Below are positions 1 through 12,468 of a DNA stretch of 64,000 nucleotides, in pieces; position 1 is the stretch's first letter, and each line of letters opens with the position of its first letter. The notes under the pieces are model-generated. The model worked only from the letters and a program-made list of their open reading frames with translations. It had not been told where the DNA came from and made no database searches. Position numbers and translations under genes: made by a program. Where the stretch lies: positions 71,498,699 to 71,562,698 of the forward strand of contig OZ012684.1 in the NCBI GenBank assembly GCA_963942565.1, given 5' to 3'. This DNA comes from Maea johnstoni. Lineage: Eukaryota; Annelida; Polychaeta; Spionida; Magelonidae.

Positions 1-280
1 TTCCCACCTGTAACTTACGCATGCAAAAATATATTGATAACAAAGCAATATATAGTTCCAGAGAGAAAAAAAATATCCTAATAAGTGGTTATACCAGAAA
101 TCAGATTAAATGTGCACAGAAAAACATAATTAGTTTCTAATTACTAATTCATCACTAGTAGACCAAAGCAATTACCCATTTGATCAGACACAGTCTGACA
201 ACTCATGAATATACTTTCCTTATATAGTCTGAATCATAGTCCATACCAACCTACAGCTCTGTCCATATCTCTTATTACAG
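1..280. other. intron of the TTLL7-like gene
   Basis: Sequence before the first visible acceptor (TTATTACAG, ending at 280). It is AT-rich with no exon recognised, so the missing N-terminal exons lie outside the window. Confidence 0.6.
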
Positions 281-3200
281 CTACCTTATATGGAATGATA
301 GTTTTGTGTCCACTGATCGCATTTCGGAGCTGAAGCCATACCAAAGAATTAACCACTTTCCAGGAATGGGAGAGGTGTGCCGAAAAGACTGTCTTGCCCG
401 CAACATAGCAAAGTAAGTCAATGATTAATTATATTGTATAGCCTATAAAGTCAGTTAAAAGGTGATTTTTCAACACATAAGTTTGCACGTTGTACCATGA
501 GATTGATTGCCTTATTTCATTGATGGGTTGAGAGCAGTTTTTAGCATTTTATATGAAGAATCACTATATAGACAATAATACTATATAATCGAAAAGGGGC
601 TTGCAGGGTAGGGAAGCTGTGGCCACAAATTGGACATCTCTTTTAACCAATGAGTTTGGCCAAAAACAAACTGAACTCAATGCCATATATGTGTACCTGA
701 TGCCAATCTCTAGGCAGTCTAGGCTTTTGATAAGCCAACTTTGCCAACATTTTGAAATTTCTGTCGCATGCTGGTGTGACTGCGAAAATTGGACACCCCT
801 GTTGTCTATCTGGACGGATGTTAAATGTGCATGTTGTGTAGGACTGTACTTGTGAGCCAAGCATCCTCGGGCAAGCACTAGTTAATTACTACATGTACAC
901 GTGTGTCCTTAGTTTGTTGCTTCTCTGTGTGTATACCTCTCTTTGCTATAGTGTAGAGTACCTGGTAGGTATGTTAGGGTAGAATGCCAGTAAGGTATGC
1001 CAGCTAATTAACTCTACCTGCAATCCATTGTGTGGCAATCCTGTACGTGCCTCTAGGGGTTGATGGTAATCAGTCTACTCTCGGCAGAGGACTGATCTTA
1101 ACCTATACATGCTCAGATTTTCCCGAGAAAGTATTGTTGGCAAGATGATCTGATTATGGATGTTATGCTATCAGGGATTGGAAAGGTTGAGCCTTACTGT
1201 TATAGAACCATTCTAGATAACAGGGTAACTGATCTGAGATAATGCAACTGGTTACTACTTAGAAGCATTAACCCTTATCCTGCTGTGAAACCTATGAGCA
1301 CTGCTGCACACCACGACAATTGTTGTGGTTAGCAAGTAAACAGTTTTTCACCTAAATGTGATTCCCATGGTATTGCATACTGGTATATTACATGTATGCC
1401 TTTTCTGAAAAGGTAATTAAATGTTAATTGTTAATAGCTTGATTATTATTATTTGAGTTTGTACTGGTGGATTTTTTCTTAAAACCTGTGCTACCAATGT
1501 AAAGGTGCTCTAGGTATAACTTTGTAATGTAGAAGCACAGTCTGACTTGATTGCATGATTGTGTGTGTCTGTACTGGTGAAGTAACTCCTCACCCCTGGT
1601 TTGCCAATACTTTGATGCTTAGGGAATACATTGGTTAATTATAAATCAAGTCTGTCTGGATGAAATGATTGTTTGTGTCTGAACTGATGAGGTAACTCCT
1701 TAACCCCGTGTTGCCAATGCAGCGGTGTTAAGGAAATAGATAAGTTGATTACAGACTAAGTCTGACTTGCACGATTCCTCTTTGATTAACACATTAAAGC
1801 TCGCAGCGGCCAAAACCACTTGACTATTTTGATAAAATCTTGCTAGCAAAAGCAAAGGTAAAAGAAATATTTGAAGGAAGAAAGTTATTCAGAATAATAT
1901 TAAAATTGTCATTTAGCACTGTCAGCTTCAGATATTTCGCTGATAAATAGCAAATTGCCTTCATGCAGAGATATCTCCTATTAGCACCTACTTCAATTTT
2001 ACATATTTTTTCAATACAATTCTTTTTTCCTTTCGATATCAGTATTTAGTATTGTATCAAGTCCCGGTACCTATCCCTATGCCCATGTGAAGTGGGGAAT
2101 GCCAATGGTGAGTTGGGGCCCTTGTGTATAGAAAGTGATTGCCTGGTTGCATGCAGCAGGTGTCCTGAAAGCTATTTGTCTCTGGCTAGCAGTGTTTATC
2201 TGTCACAAGGGTGAGTAGTGCCCCATCACTGCAGTGATGTATGGACGAGTGAGCCACACTAGTCAGGTACACTGCATCAATTATTCAAACACAGACACAT
2301 GCAACTTGACAATTTAGCATCCTAATAAGGGCCAAAGTCAAAGACAGTTTTAGTTCCTACATGAAAGATTTCATGAGGGATTTGTGAGTTTATATGGTGG
2401 TTATTGTACATTAATAGCAGCTCATAGGTTACACACTAGCACGTTAGCGTCCGCCGTACACACACAGAGGTCTGTCCAGGGAGCTTTCAGATGCTATTTA
2501 TATCACCTTGGCAGGCCGGGGTGAGCCAGGACTTTGCAAGGACGGAAAAGTCATGATTCATTTATTTTTATACCAATTTTGTTTGCGGCCACTATTTCCT
2601 TTTTATGTTAGCTGATAAGGGAATTTCTTCTCAGTTCCGGGTTTCTATATCGTCGTGATATATAGATAAGCTGTTGAAAGCGGCGTAAAAACACATTCCT
2701 TCCCTTCAGATAGTTAGATACAGTTGATAGCTGATAAATTTATATAAAAGAAAGATGTCATTGATAAATGATTGTAACATTATACAGGAAAACTGTTCTT
2801 TTATCTGGGTCAATTTTATTGTAGTGTTACAATTTTTTAAAGGGGTATAGTAAGCGATAATCCAATGTCAGCTGGTACTTGGCATTAGCAACTGAGAAAA
2901 TATGAGGAAATTGTTTTAGTTCTTGCATTTTAGCTTATGAGTCTTAAGTTATTTTGGCATAGTTTCAAGTGTATAACCCTTATCACAAAATGTAACCTTC
3001 TCCTGTATCTATATTGGGCTTAATTCACTCTTACCTAGGTCTATTATTGATAAATGTCAGGATCTTTGATACTCTTGATATTAATGTAGGATTAATCATC
3101 AAATTATATAACTATGAGATGGAGAAGTGTAAGTCTGATTTAACCAATGAAGCCTGTAGCTCTCCAAAATGTCCTTACTATTCCATCTTTTTGGCGGGAG

Positions 3201-6200
3201 TATTTTAGAAAAATATTTGATGAAAAATTGTTAATAAGAAACTACACAATAAATCCTCTTCAAATGTTTTGTGAATTTATGCTTCGCTTTAGAGATACTT
3301 TAAAAAAAATGTCAGTTGTCAAGGATTTTTAGGAAATTTATTTAAAGATACTTTTGTCAGAAAGATGTCGCCATTTTATTGTATTGTATCTTTATTGACT
3401 GTAATTGAATAACAAAATTACAAGACAAACTTATTTTTCGAACACACAAACAGAAACAAAAAAGTAAGTTATAGAAACAAAATGTGTAATACACAGCAAA
3501 GGGAAGTCCTTTAACATACTGTAGAATGGTTAATTTTTCCATGTAACAATTTTCTCTAATTTTTCATTTTTGGGTGTTTCCGTTTCTAATATTTCCAAAG
3601 AGAGGATATTTGTTTTTTTTCCATTTCTAATTTTCTCGTTTTATGTAGTTTTTGAATTTTAGTATACAAAAGAGTTTAGCCTATGAAACTAAAGTCTGCA
3701 TTCAGGAAAAAATAAAAACAAAAAATTAGCCATTCTACAGTAAATGGAAGTACCAAGAAGTTATACTAGGCAAAAGATAAAGAAAAAGAAAAAATGTATA
3801 GTGACTGTGAGTAGTAAGAGTAACTCATCACACCACTATGCACTTTAAAACTGCCAATGTTATTACAATATGTTTTATGTCACGTCAGATTGTTTTTGCA
3901 CTAAAGCAAGGAATGGGCTAAAGAGGAAGATATATTATAAGATCATTGAACACACATGTTTTACTTCAGGATGGCGAAGTCTCACCCGGATGAATATAAC
4001 TTTGTGCCTAAGACCTGGATCTTCCCCTCGGAGTTCACTGCCTTTCAGAACTACGCCCGCGAGCTCAAGAAGAAAAAGAAACATAAAACTTTTATCGTCA
4101 AACCTGCCAATGGAGCCATGGGAAATGGGTAAGTTGCAATTTGACAATAGTCTCTGCTGGATCCCCATTAGCAGGGTGGCCTGGTTGCTATATAAATGTG
4201 TGGCGTTGTGGAGGGCTGTCTATGGTACTTCTACAATTTAAAGACCCCTTGAAACTATTTGTGAAGAGAAGGGAATTTCTTTCTGGTTCCGGGTTTCTAT
4301 CTCATTGTGATATGACCTCAGCTGTTGAAAATCCTTTGCGATTTGACTTATCCATTGAAATTTAATACCATGTCACTTGATGTATAGGGTCACTATATAA
4401 GAAAATGCACATGATGAGACTTTTCTTGGTGCACTCTCATAATCATTTTGTGGATTCCCTTGATATCTTATTACCTGGGGAAAAATAATTAATAGATATA
4501 AAATCAACCGCCAATAACAAAATCAAAAATTTATCTAGTTTTATCCAAACAAATTCCAATAGAGTTCACATATATTTCTTTTCAATTCTGATATTAGTAA
4601 TAACATATATTTATATATTTTTGAGGATTTTCAAGTTTTTTTGATGTACTGTAGATGCAACTTCATAAAAATTATAATTTCTATGATATTTAAAAAAAAT
4701 CAAAATCTGCTCAAGATAAACAATTCAATGAAATTATATGAAAGCACCTACTATGATTACCCTCTTTTGGTTCTAGTTCTGCCATAGATCACAGATACAA
4801 TATGAATATAAACTTCAATTGAATGTACAAAACCAAGAAGCTAATTTTATTTATCAACAAAATTTCAATGAAATATTCCTTTTTGCTTGATACTGTGATA
4901 TCTATTTTCAGATGCATTTGTACCCTTTTTTGTTGATATTTGTAGCATCACCCTGTACCGTAACCCTGAGAAGATTGCCCAGAATGACCACATGATTGTC
5001 CAGGAGTATGTTGATAAGCCGTTGCTGGTTGACGGCTACAAGTCGGACCTGAGGATCTACGTACTGGTTACATCCTGTGATCCCCTCAGGGTCTTCCTCT
5101 ACAATGATGGATTACTGAGAATGAGTACTGAAAAATATGTGGCTCCCCATGAAAGTAATATGGTTAGTACCGTTGGTTTCATTTTACATTATTCTCATTC
5201 TTACCAGTGCCCAAAGGTTTCTTAACTGTTAACCTGTTAATGCTTAAAGAGTTCCTCCAGCAATTGTCATCTGGAGCTATGATAATTTTTGCCAATATCT
5301 TCTGAATTGAGAATGATTTCACAAAATATTTGAAGGAAAGTTGGTGACAATGTTCTAATTGATATTTTCAATCAAATATTTTCCTAACTATGCTTTTTCC
5401 TACAAGATTTTGTCAAAATTGTCAGACTGCTTCTGGCAGCTGTGATAATCTATGGCTTAAACAAATGTGCACTCCTAACATTTTAAGTCAGATATGTGGC
5501 TTACCATGAAAGTAGCATATGGTTAGTACTGTTACTTTTGTTATATGTTACACTCAATTCTCCAGATTGCCCAATGTTCTGCCTTAGATAATTATTGATT
5601 CCTACCTGAACTCAAGCCTGTAATATCTGGAAACTTAAAGTTTAACCCTTCAAATGCTCAGGATACTTTCGCCCTAAAGACTAGGACCCAAAGATTTTTG
5701 AAAACCATCTAAACCCTGTCATGTTGGTAATCATTGGAAAGCTCTCGCTGAGTACTCTCATATGAGTACCCCTGTACCTGGGTTTCAATCTTTTTTCCAT
5801 TTTCTTTTCATCATTTTGTATTGGGCAAATTGGCCACCAGCAGCATAAGGGTTATCTCATACATTTGAAAGTAGAATATGCCTTGAAACTATTGGTTGAA
5901 AGAACAAGAATCATCTTCATTGGTCATATTTGCACGATGATAGTGCAGCCAAACCTGCCAGCAACAATCGTCCGACAGAACAACTTTAAAGTGGTCATTG
6001 CGTAAAGTGGTCCAGTATGCCTCTTGGGAATCGCCAGAGCCTGCCATACAAGAATTACATTTGTGATGAGAATTTTGTAATTACTTAGTAGCAGGCCATT
6101 AGAGGAAGTTTTACTCCTAGTGAGTTTTCCATTTTTCAGTGCCATTCTCAAGGATAACATGCACCTGCCAGTGATCAATTATTCAATGGTGTGTTTCCAA

Positions 6201-9200
6201 GGTTGATAAACAACTGAAGACTATCTCCTTTCTGGACCCACTCCAATAGCAAAAAATAATGCCAAATGTTATTTAGGCATCTTTTGGTTGAGTTGTCATT
6301 AGTCATCTCAAAAGATATTTGGTAGATTGTTCTCCAAGGTTGATAAACAACTGAAGACTATCATTTATTTGGACCTATCTCAATAACAATAATTGATGCC
6401 AAATGTTATTCAGCCATCGTTTGGTACAAATGTGAGTTTCCATAAAGGCCCACCTTGTATCTTTGGTGTGCTGCTTGAACTAGAGAGATTTGCTAATAAT
6501 AGATGATTCTTGAGGTTATATTTATTGGTTTTTGCTCCCATGATTATTTCTTTGTCACGTCATGAAAGCTGGGTTGTATTTTTAGAATGTTCTTCATTCT
6601 TGTGCTGGCCGAGTGCTTGTTGGGTTGGTCTGGCAATAAATCAAACATGCCATCTACTTCAAAAATCCTGCACTGGCAAATGCATTACCCTGTTAACCTA
6701 TTTGCTCTGACAGGGAAACAAGATGGGAACTTGCAACACAATTCCTGTCACAAGATCGAGTCTTCTTAGTATTACAAGCTTGTATGCAAAATAATTGCAT
6801 AACTATTTAACTCATTCAAGCTTAGCCCATTCATGCCTAAGATTTCCTCTAGAATTTGTCCTCTGGATCTACAATGCTTTAGAATATAACTGAGAAATTA
6901 AAAACAATGTTTTTTCTTGTTATGTTAAAAAAAATTTTGTAGGAACAGTAAAAGCTTTGCATGACCAGTAGATGCTAGGTGTTACTAGTCCTACGGGGCC
7001 AGTAACATTTTGAGTTAGCATTGAGGCCTGTCAAATATTTTCCCAATGAAATACATGAAATACATGTAGTTGTCTCTGATTATTCCATGTGTGCGTCCTC
7101 TTCACCCATTTCTGGTTATAGTTCCCTTGAAAACTGTCACCCAGAGGCTAGGATGCTTGAGGAAACAACCTATTGAACCATCGCTTCACTTGCTATTTAA
7201 AAGGGAGCTGTTTTTAAAAATGGAATAAAATTGTTGATTTGAAATTATTTTAAGATTTGTTTTTGTAAGAAAGGTATAACCAAAATATAAGGCCTTTTTT
7301 AGGCACTGCCAATATTAATGGTTTAAATGAATCATCATATCCTTCATGGTTCTTATCCATTTCATAATTTAACGCTTATCCATTTCATAATTTAACGCTT
7401 ATCCATTTCATAATTTAACGCTTCGGAAATCCGATTGAGCATCTTAGGCATTCATAACTCATGCCTACTTTCTACTGTAAGCCATTTATACACCAGAGAA
7501 ACAGTCTTTATTTTGGATTCCATGAAACTGTAGAAAATAGCTTGGGAATCATGCTGACTGAATATTTGGGAGAGAGTAGTTGATTGGGTTCTGATCGACA
7601 TTATTCCGTATAATATTTTCCAAAAAATTACAGTTGATAGAAACTGTTCGTATAACTACAGTTCGAAAAAGATATTTTCAGCAGGGTAATTTTCTCACCT
7701 GAATCTTATTTCTTCTTTGTTTCAGGATCAGCAGTTTATGCATCTAACTAACTACTCAGTCAACAAACATAATGAGAACTATGATAAAGGTTGCTCAGTG
7801 GAGACAGGGAGTAAGCGCTCTCTGCGCTTTCTTAATGAATATCTCCGCAAACATGACTATGATGTTGGTCACTTGTGGAAGAATATAACGGACATGATTC
7901 TGAAGACATTACTCGTGGCAGAGCCACATGTTTTACATGCGTACAGAATGTGTCGACCGGGGCAACCACCAGGTGGAGAAAGTGTTTGCTTTGAAATTCT
8001 TGGATTTGATGTGATTCTCGACAGGAAACTCAAACCATGGCTATTGGAGGTAAGTTCCTAGAAATTAACATTCATTACGACTTGGACCTAAAAACACACA
8101 AACATTTTCTGAGTAGTAAATGATTTATGGAAGGTTAGCACGTCATGTGACTGCGATTTTCGCTATGGCCAATACACAGTTACCGCGCTTGCCATATATG
8201 AACATGTTTAAGTCTGTAAAGGGAAGGGTAATTACGGCTAGAAAAAGGGATTTATGTACAGGGCAAAAAATCTTTAAAACCAACATTTTTCAGAAAATAG
8301 CGTGGGGGGGGGGGGGGGGGGGGGGATGCAGTTGATAAGTGTTTTTGATTGCTTTTTCGAGAATGAGGCATAATTATTCAATAATGAATATGGGTGGTGT
8401 ATGTCAAAAGAAGTAAATTTTATTTCTTATGTATGCATATTTTGAACCAGTTTAAAGATGTACTTAACATGCAATCTTTTAACTCCAAATTGAAGGATTA
8501 TATATAGCTACCCGAAATACCTAAAATATTCTATGGTGTTTTCAATGTTTTGTTGTAACTTCATTTCAGATCAATCGCTCTCCAAGTTTTGCTACTGATG
8601 AGAAAATTGATTATGACATCAAATCAGGAGTTATCGAAGACTCTCTCAGGTTGCTAAATATAAAGTAAGTTAAGCCATTTTCTTTTGAATTCAAATCAGA
8701 ACTTCTGATAAAAGGCCTGGCTAAGTTAGCATTGTCTTCTTAATTAAAGCATTTATGAGGTGTTATACTTTTTCATCATATCAAGTTATCATTATTAATA
8801 ATATCATCAAAATATTATTTTAACTCTGCTAGAAATTACAGAATGAATGCCTTTAAGCTGTACATACCTAAGTGTCTTATCAAAATATTGATTTCTTATT
8901 TTTGATGCTTGGACTCAAAAATAACACTTATGAAATTTCCCGATTTACCTGTGTGTTAAGTAGTCTCTGTTTGCTTGTATGTTAGTTCACAATAAATCAC
9001 AATGAACTACTATTTTAATATGATGCTGGCATGGCCAGAAAGCGAGCGAAGCTTTGGATGTTTTTTTGTTTTTTTTTACTTCTGACCAAAACACAGCATT
9101 GATTGACAGAAAATTAATGGCATACAAATTATTATGATTTCAAACTGTCGCAAAATATACATTAGGCAACAGATTTCAAAGGGAATTCAATGGCCAGTAG

Positions 9201-10432
9201 AATGAATTCTGGCGGTTCTAACGATCCAAACCGCATTATAATCGACCCACGGACAGGCGAGAAATTCAGTTTTAACATGGATATAGTATAGCGGCCACAG
9301 CGTGGCATGGCCAGAAAGCGAGCCGATTTTAACCCTTGTCATGCTAGACCCCCATATGGGAGAACCTTTCCCCTGGGACCAGGAATATTGTGGGTCTACC
9401 CACCATATCAGAAGGATTTTATAGATTTCTATTACTGTTTCAATAATTTGCTTCACAAACTGAAATAGAAACATGGCAAAAGGTAAAACCTTGATATCGA
9501 GTATAATTCAATACCCCTTAATCAACCTATGTAGTTTTATTTTGCTAAGTGCGAGGGTACCCAAAGACCGGATATATCCGGTTTTGGTCACACAGGCAAG
9601 ATATGTAGCACCGGATATATCCGGTGTTAGCAAGAGCAGGGTTAAAGATAATTCAATGGCCAGTAGAATGAATCCTGGCAATTCTAACGATCTAAACTGC
9701 ATTAGAATTGACCCACGGACGGGCGAGAAATTCAGTTTTAACGTGGATATAGTAGCGGCCACGGCGTGGCAGCACCCGCAACAATGCACTTTCATTCATA
9801 CATTTCATCCAATGGAGGCGTTCTTGTTTTTGTACTGTACATTACGTCATTGTCGACCAATGAAATCGGTCGTTACTTAAACTACATTCAGAGTGTCCAC
9901 AGCGGAAGTCGGCCGCGCGAGGGACGCTATTGTTGACTCACGACGACTTTCTGGGTCCCTGTATGTATTTCTTGGTGACGTCATATACTCAAGCTCTATT
10001 GCATGACTGCGAGCTTGCGCTCGCTGCACGAAGCTTCGCTCGCTATTACCAAAATGTGTTATTGCCAACAAGTCTAGTTTATCTGTCTGGGTGTGACAAT
10101 AATGATAATTTGTCTTTGAATGTTTGGGTTCTTTCCAAGCTATTAATATTGCCATGAAACATTAATATGTTTTGCTTTACCTACAAATTTCTTCCTCTAG
10201 AGCTAGTGATAAAAGAAAAAATATGGCAGCACAGAAAGCTGAAGCACAAAAACGTTTAATGAGGCCAACACGACGCACTGACCTTGAAACCACAGACCTA
10301 GAAAAGAAAAGACTTAGTATTGAAAGGAGGAAAGAAGAATTGGTAAGTGACCTTAATATCTCCAATTAAATTTTAAGTTATAATATTACTCATACTAGTA
10401 TCATACTGCCGCTGCATGTTGCTACTACAACA

Positions 10433-10501
<69 letters not shown>

Positions 10502-12409
10502 GCTATTGCCACTACTACTACTGCTACTACTACTACTACTACTAAGACCACTACTACTAAGACCACTACTACTACTACTACTACTACTGCTACTGCTACT
10601 GCTTCTGCTACTGCTACTACTTCTTCACTAGTATAGGTTGAACTCTCTATTGTGGATACCTATTTACCTTGCGGAATATTCTCAATTGAGGAGTGCCTAT
10701 AATAGATGGTTTGCATTATATAATGAATAAGGGGGGGGGGGGGGACTTTAGGCTGGAAATACATTCCATTAAAGTAAGGTTGTCCACAAGATGGGAGGTC
10801 CACATGGTTCCATTTTTTCATATTATTGATGTTTTCCTATTTTGTGTGTTTTGAGGGAATATTTCTCATGTGTTTCTGCACTAAATCTCAGCTGGTGCTT
10901 GACTTGCAGAAGGACATGCTAACCCGCATGAGGAAGGATGCTGCCCGTGAGGACTACGAGAGTCGGAACTGTGGCCGCTGGAGGCGGATCTTCCCTCCTG
11001 ATGACAAGTTCAAGGCCGAAAAGTATGCAAACCTACTGTCTCATGCCTTCAATACCTTTCTCTCGGGGAGAGCCTCACAGCTACAGAAAGAGATATCTAG
11101 GACATATACCAACAAACTCAGGGTAAGTTATTAGTTTGTCATCTAATGTATATTCTTCAATAAACTTCTTTCTGCTAGAGCCTCGCAGCTACAGAAGGAG
11201 ATATCTACGGCATATACCAACATACTCAGGGGAAGATAAAGTCTATACTTGCCTTCTACCCACCGGTATTAGAAATTGCAAGTATTGTTTCTAGCTCATT
11301 GCTCTTCATGTAAATTCCCTAAGTTTGTGTTTTGTTAAAAGAAAAAGGTTATTTTGGATATATTTGCTCCATTTTATTAGGGTATTTCCTTTGATATCAA
11401 ACCTGGCATGGCGTAGGACTGCTAGTACTGAATAATTAGCATCACTTTTACTTCCTTAACCAAGTTTGTGTTTTGTTTCAGGAGGAGGATATTCTGGACA
11501 TGCTGGCTCAGTGTGAAGCTGATGAGCAGACTGGCAAACTTCTCACATCCAACAAACCACCCCGAGGACCTAAGGTACCCACTCGATTAGATGCTTATGC
11601 TGACAACTCTCTTTTAAATATTTTATGAATTCATGTGCAATGCCTAATTGATTTTCTCAAGTACCAATGATCTAGAGGACACGTGTCAAGGAGAACTCTA
11701 GAAGAGGATTGGTGAAAAAACATTGTTTTGTGTCGTTACACCATTTATGCATTAGCATTTTTCATATTTTTTGCCCAGGTATTCTTTGTAAGTATCCAAG
11801 AATGTATATATAACCATAGTTTCATTTGGCTGTACATATTTCATTTTCAGGTTGTACTGAACTGATTCTGTGTCTTCAAAGATTGCTCTCTACAATATCC
11901 TCCATGTGTTGTAAGTTGTTAGGCATACCAAGAATTTGATCTATATCATTAAGTTTATTTACTTCTCTTGTGATTATTCTGTTCATTGTAGCCCTTATGT
12001 AGTATGCATACTATCTCTAAAGGGAGGCACCGAGTGGTGATTCATTTTCTTATTCTGTTCATTGTAGCCCTTATGTAGTATGCCTACTATCTCTAAAGAG
12101 AGACGTCGGGGTGATGAGGATGATGATGACGACGATGATGATGATGATGACGATGATGATGACGATGCTGGCTCCGAAGCCATGGCAGAGTCCCCAGTGG
12201 GGACGAGGAAGGGCCAGCTGGGAGGGAGGACCCGGCCGCAGTCCGGAGGAAGCCCTGGCCGCCCTGCCTCCTCCAGGTCCAGACCCGCCTCAGGTCAAAG
12301 GTCACGCTCACTCACAAGGCCAACTACATCAAATAACAAACTTCAGCCAGTTACTGTAAGTGCACTTATGACGATGATAATAATAATAATAATGATAATA
12401 ATAATGATA

Positions 12410-12468
<59 letters not shown>

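Larger units (their letters stand above)
413..3969. other. TTLL7 intron, 3.6 kb
   Basis: Largest TTLL7 intron seen. It holds a minisatellite (about 1455-1775), a SINE fragment (2617-2706) and a TA-flanked inverted-repeat element (3519-3740), each listed separately. I see no exon-like coding in the rest; the open frames at 564-878 and 3014-3332 are not recognisable. Confidence 0.6.
5163..7725. other. TTLL7 intron, 2.6 kb
   Basis: Contains a TAACCCTT-family element (5643-5854), a 137-bp duplication (6196-6450) and a 23-bp triplet repeat (7352-7422). Nothing coding is recognised elsewhere. Confidence 0.6.
8665..10200. other. TTLL7 intron with duplicated coding-like segment and nested element
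   Basis: Holds two direct copies of a 130-bp segment (9188-9302 and 9651-9790), an inverted-repeat element between them (9328-9649), and an unusually CpG-rich stretch at about 9540-10050. The host exon resumes at 10201. Confidence 0.6.

Noticed and set aside
10416-10631. Poly-Leu open frame
   Set aside because: Translation of the (CTA)n array in an intron.
10877-10909. Alternative TTLL7 acceptor at CTAAATCTCAG giving six extra codons
   Set aside because: The acceptor at TTGCAG (10909) aligns to the family without an insertion; the upstream site remains possible as a minor form.
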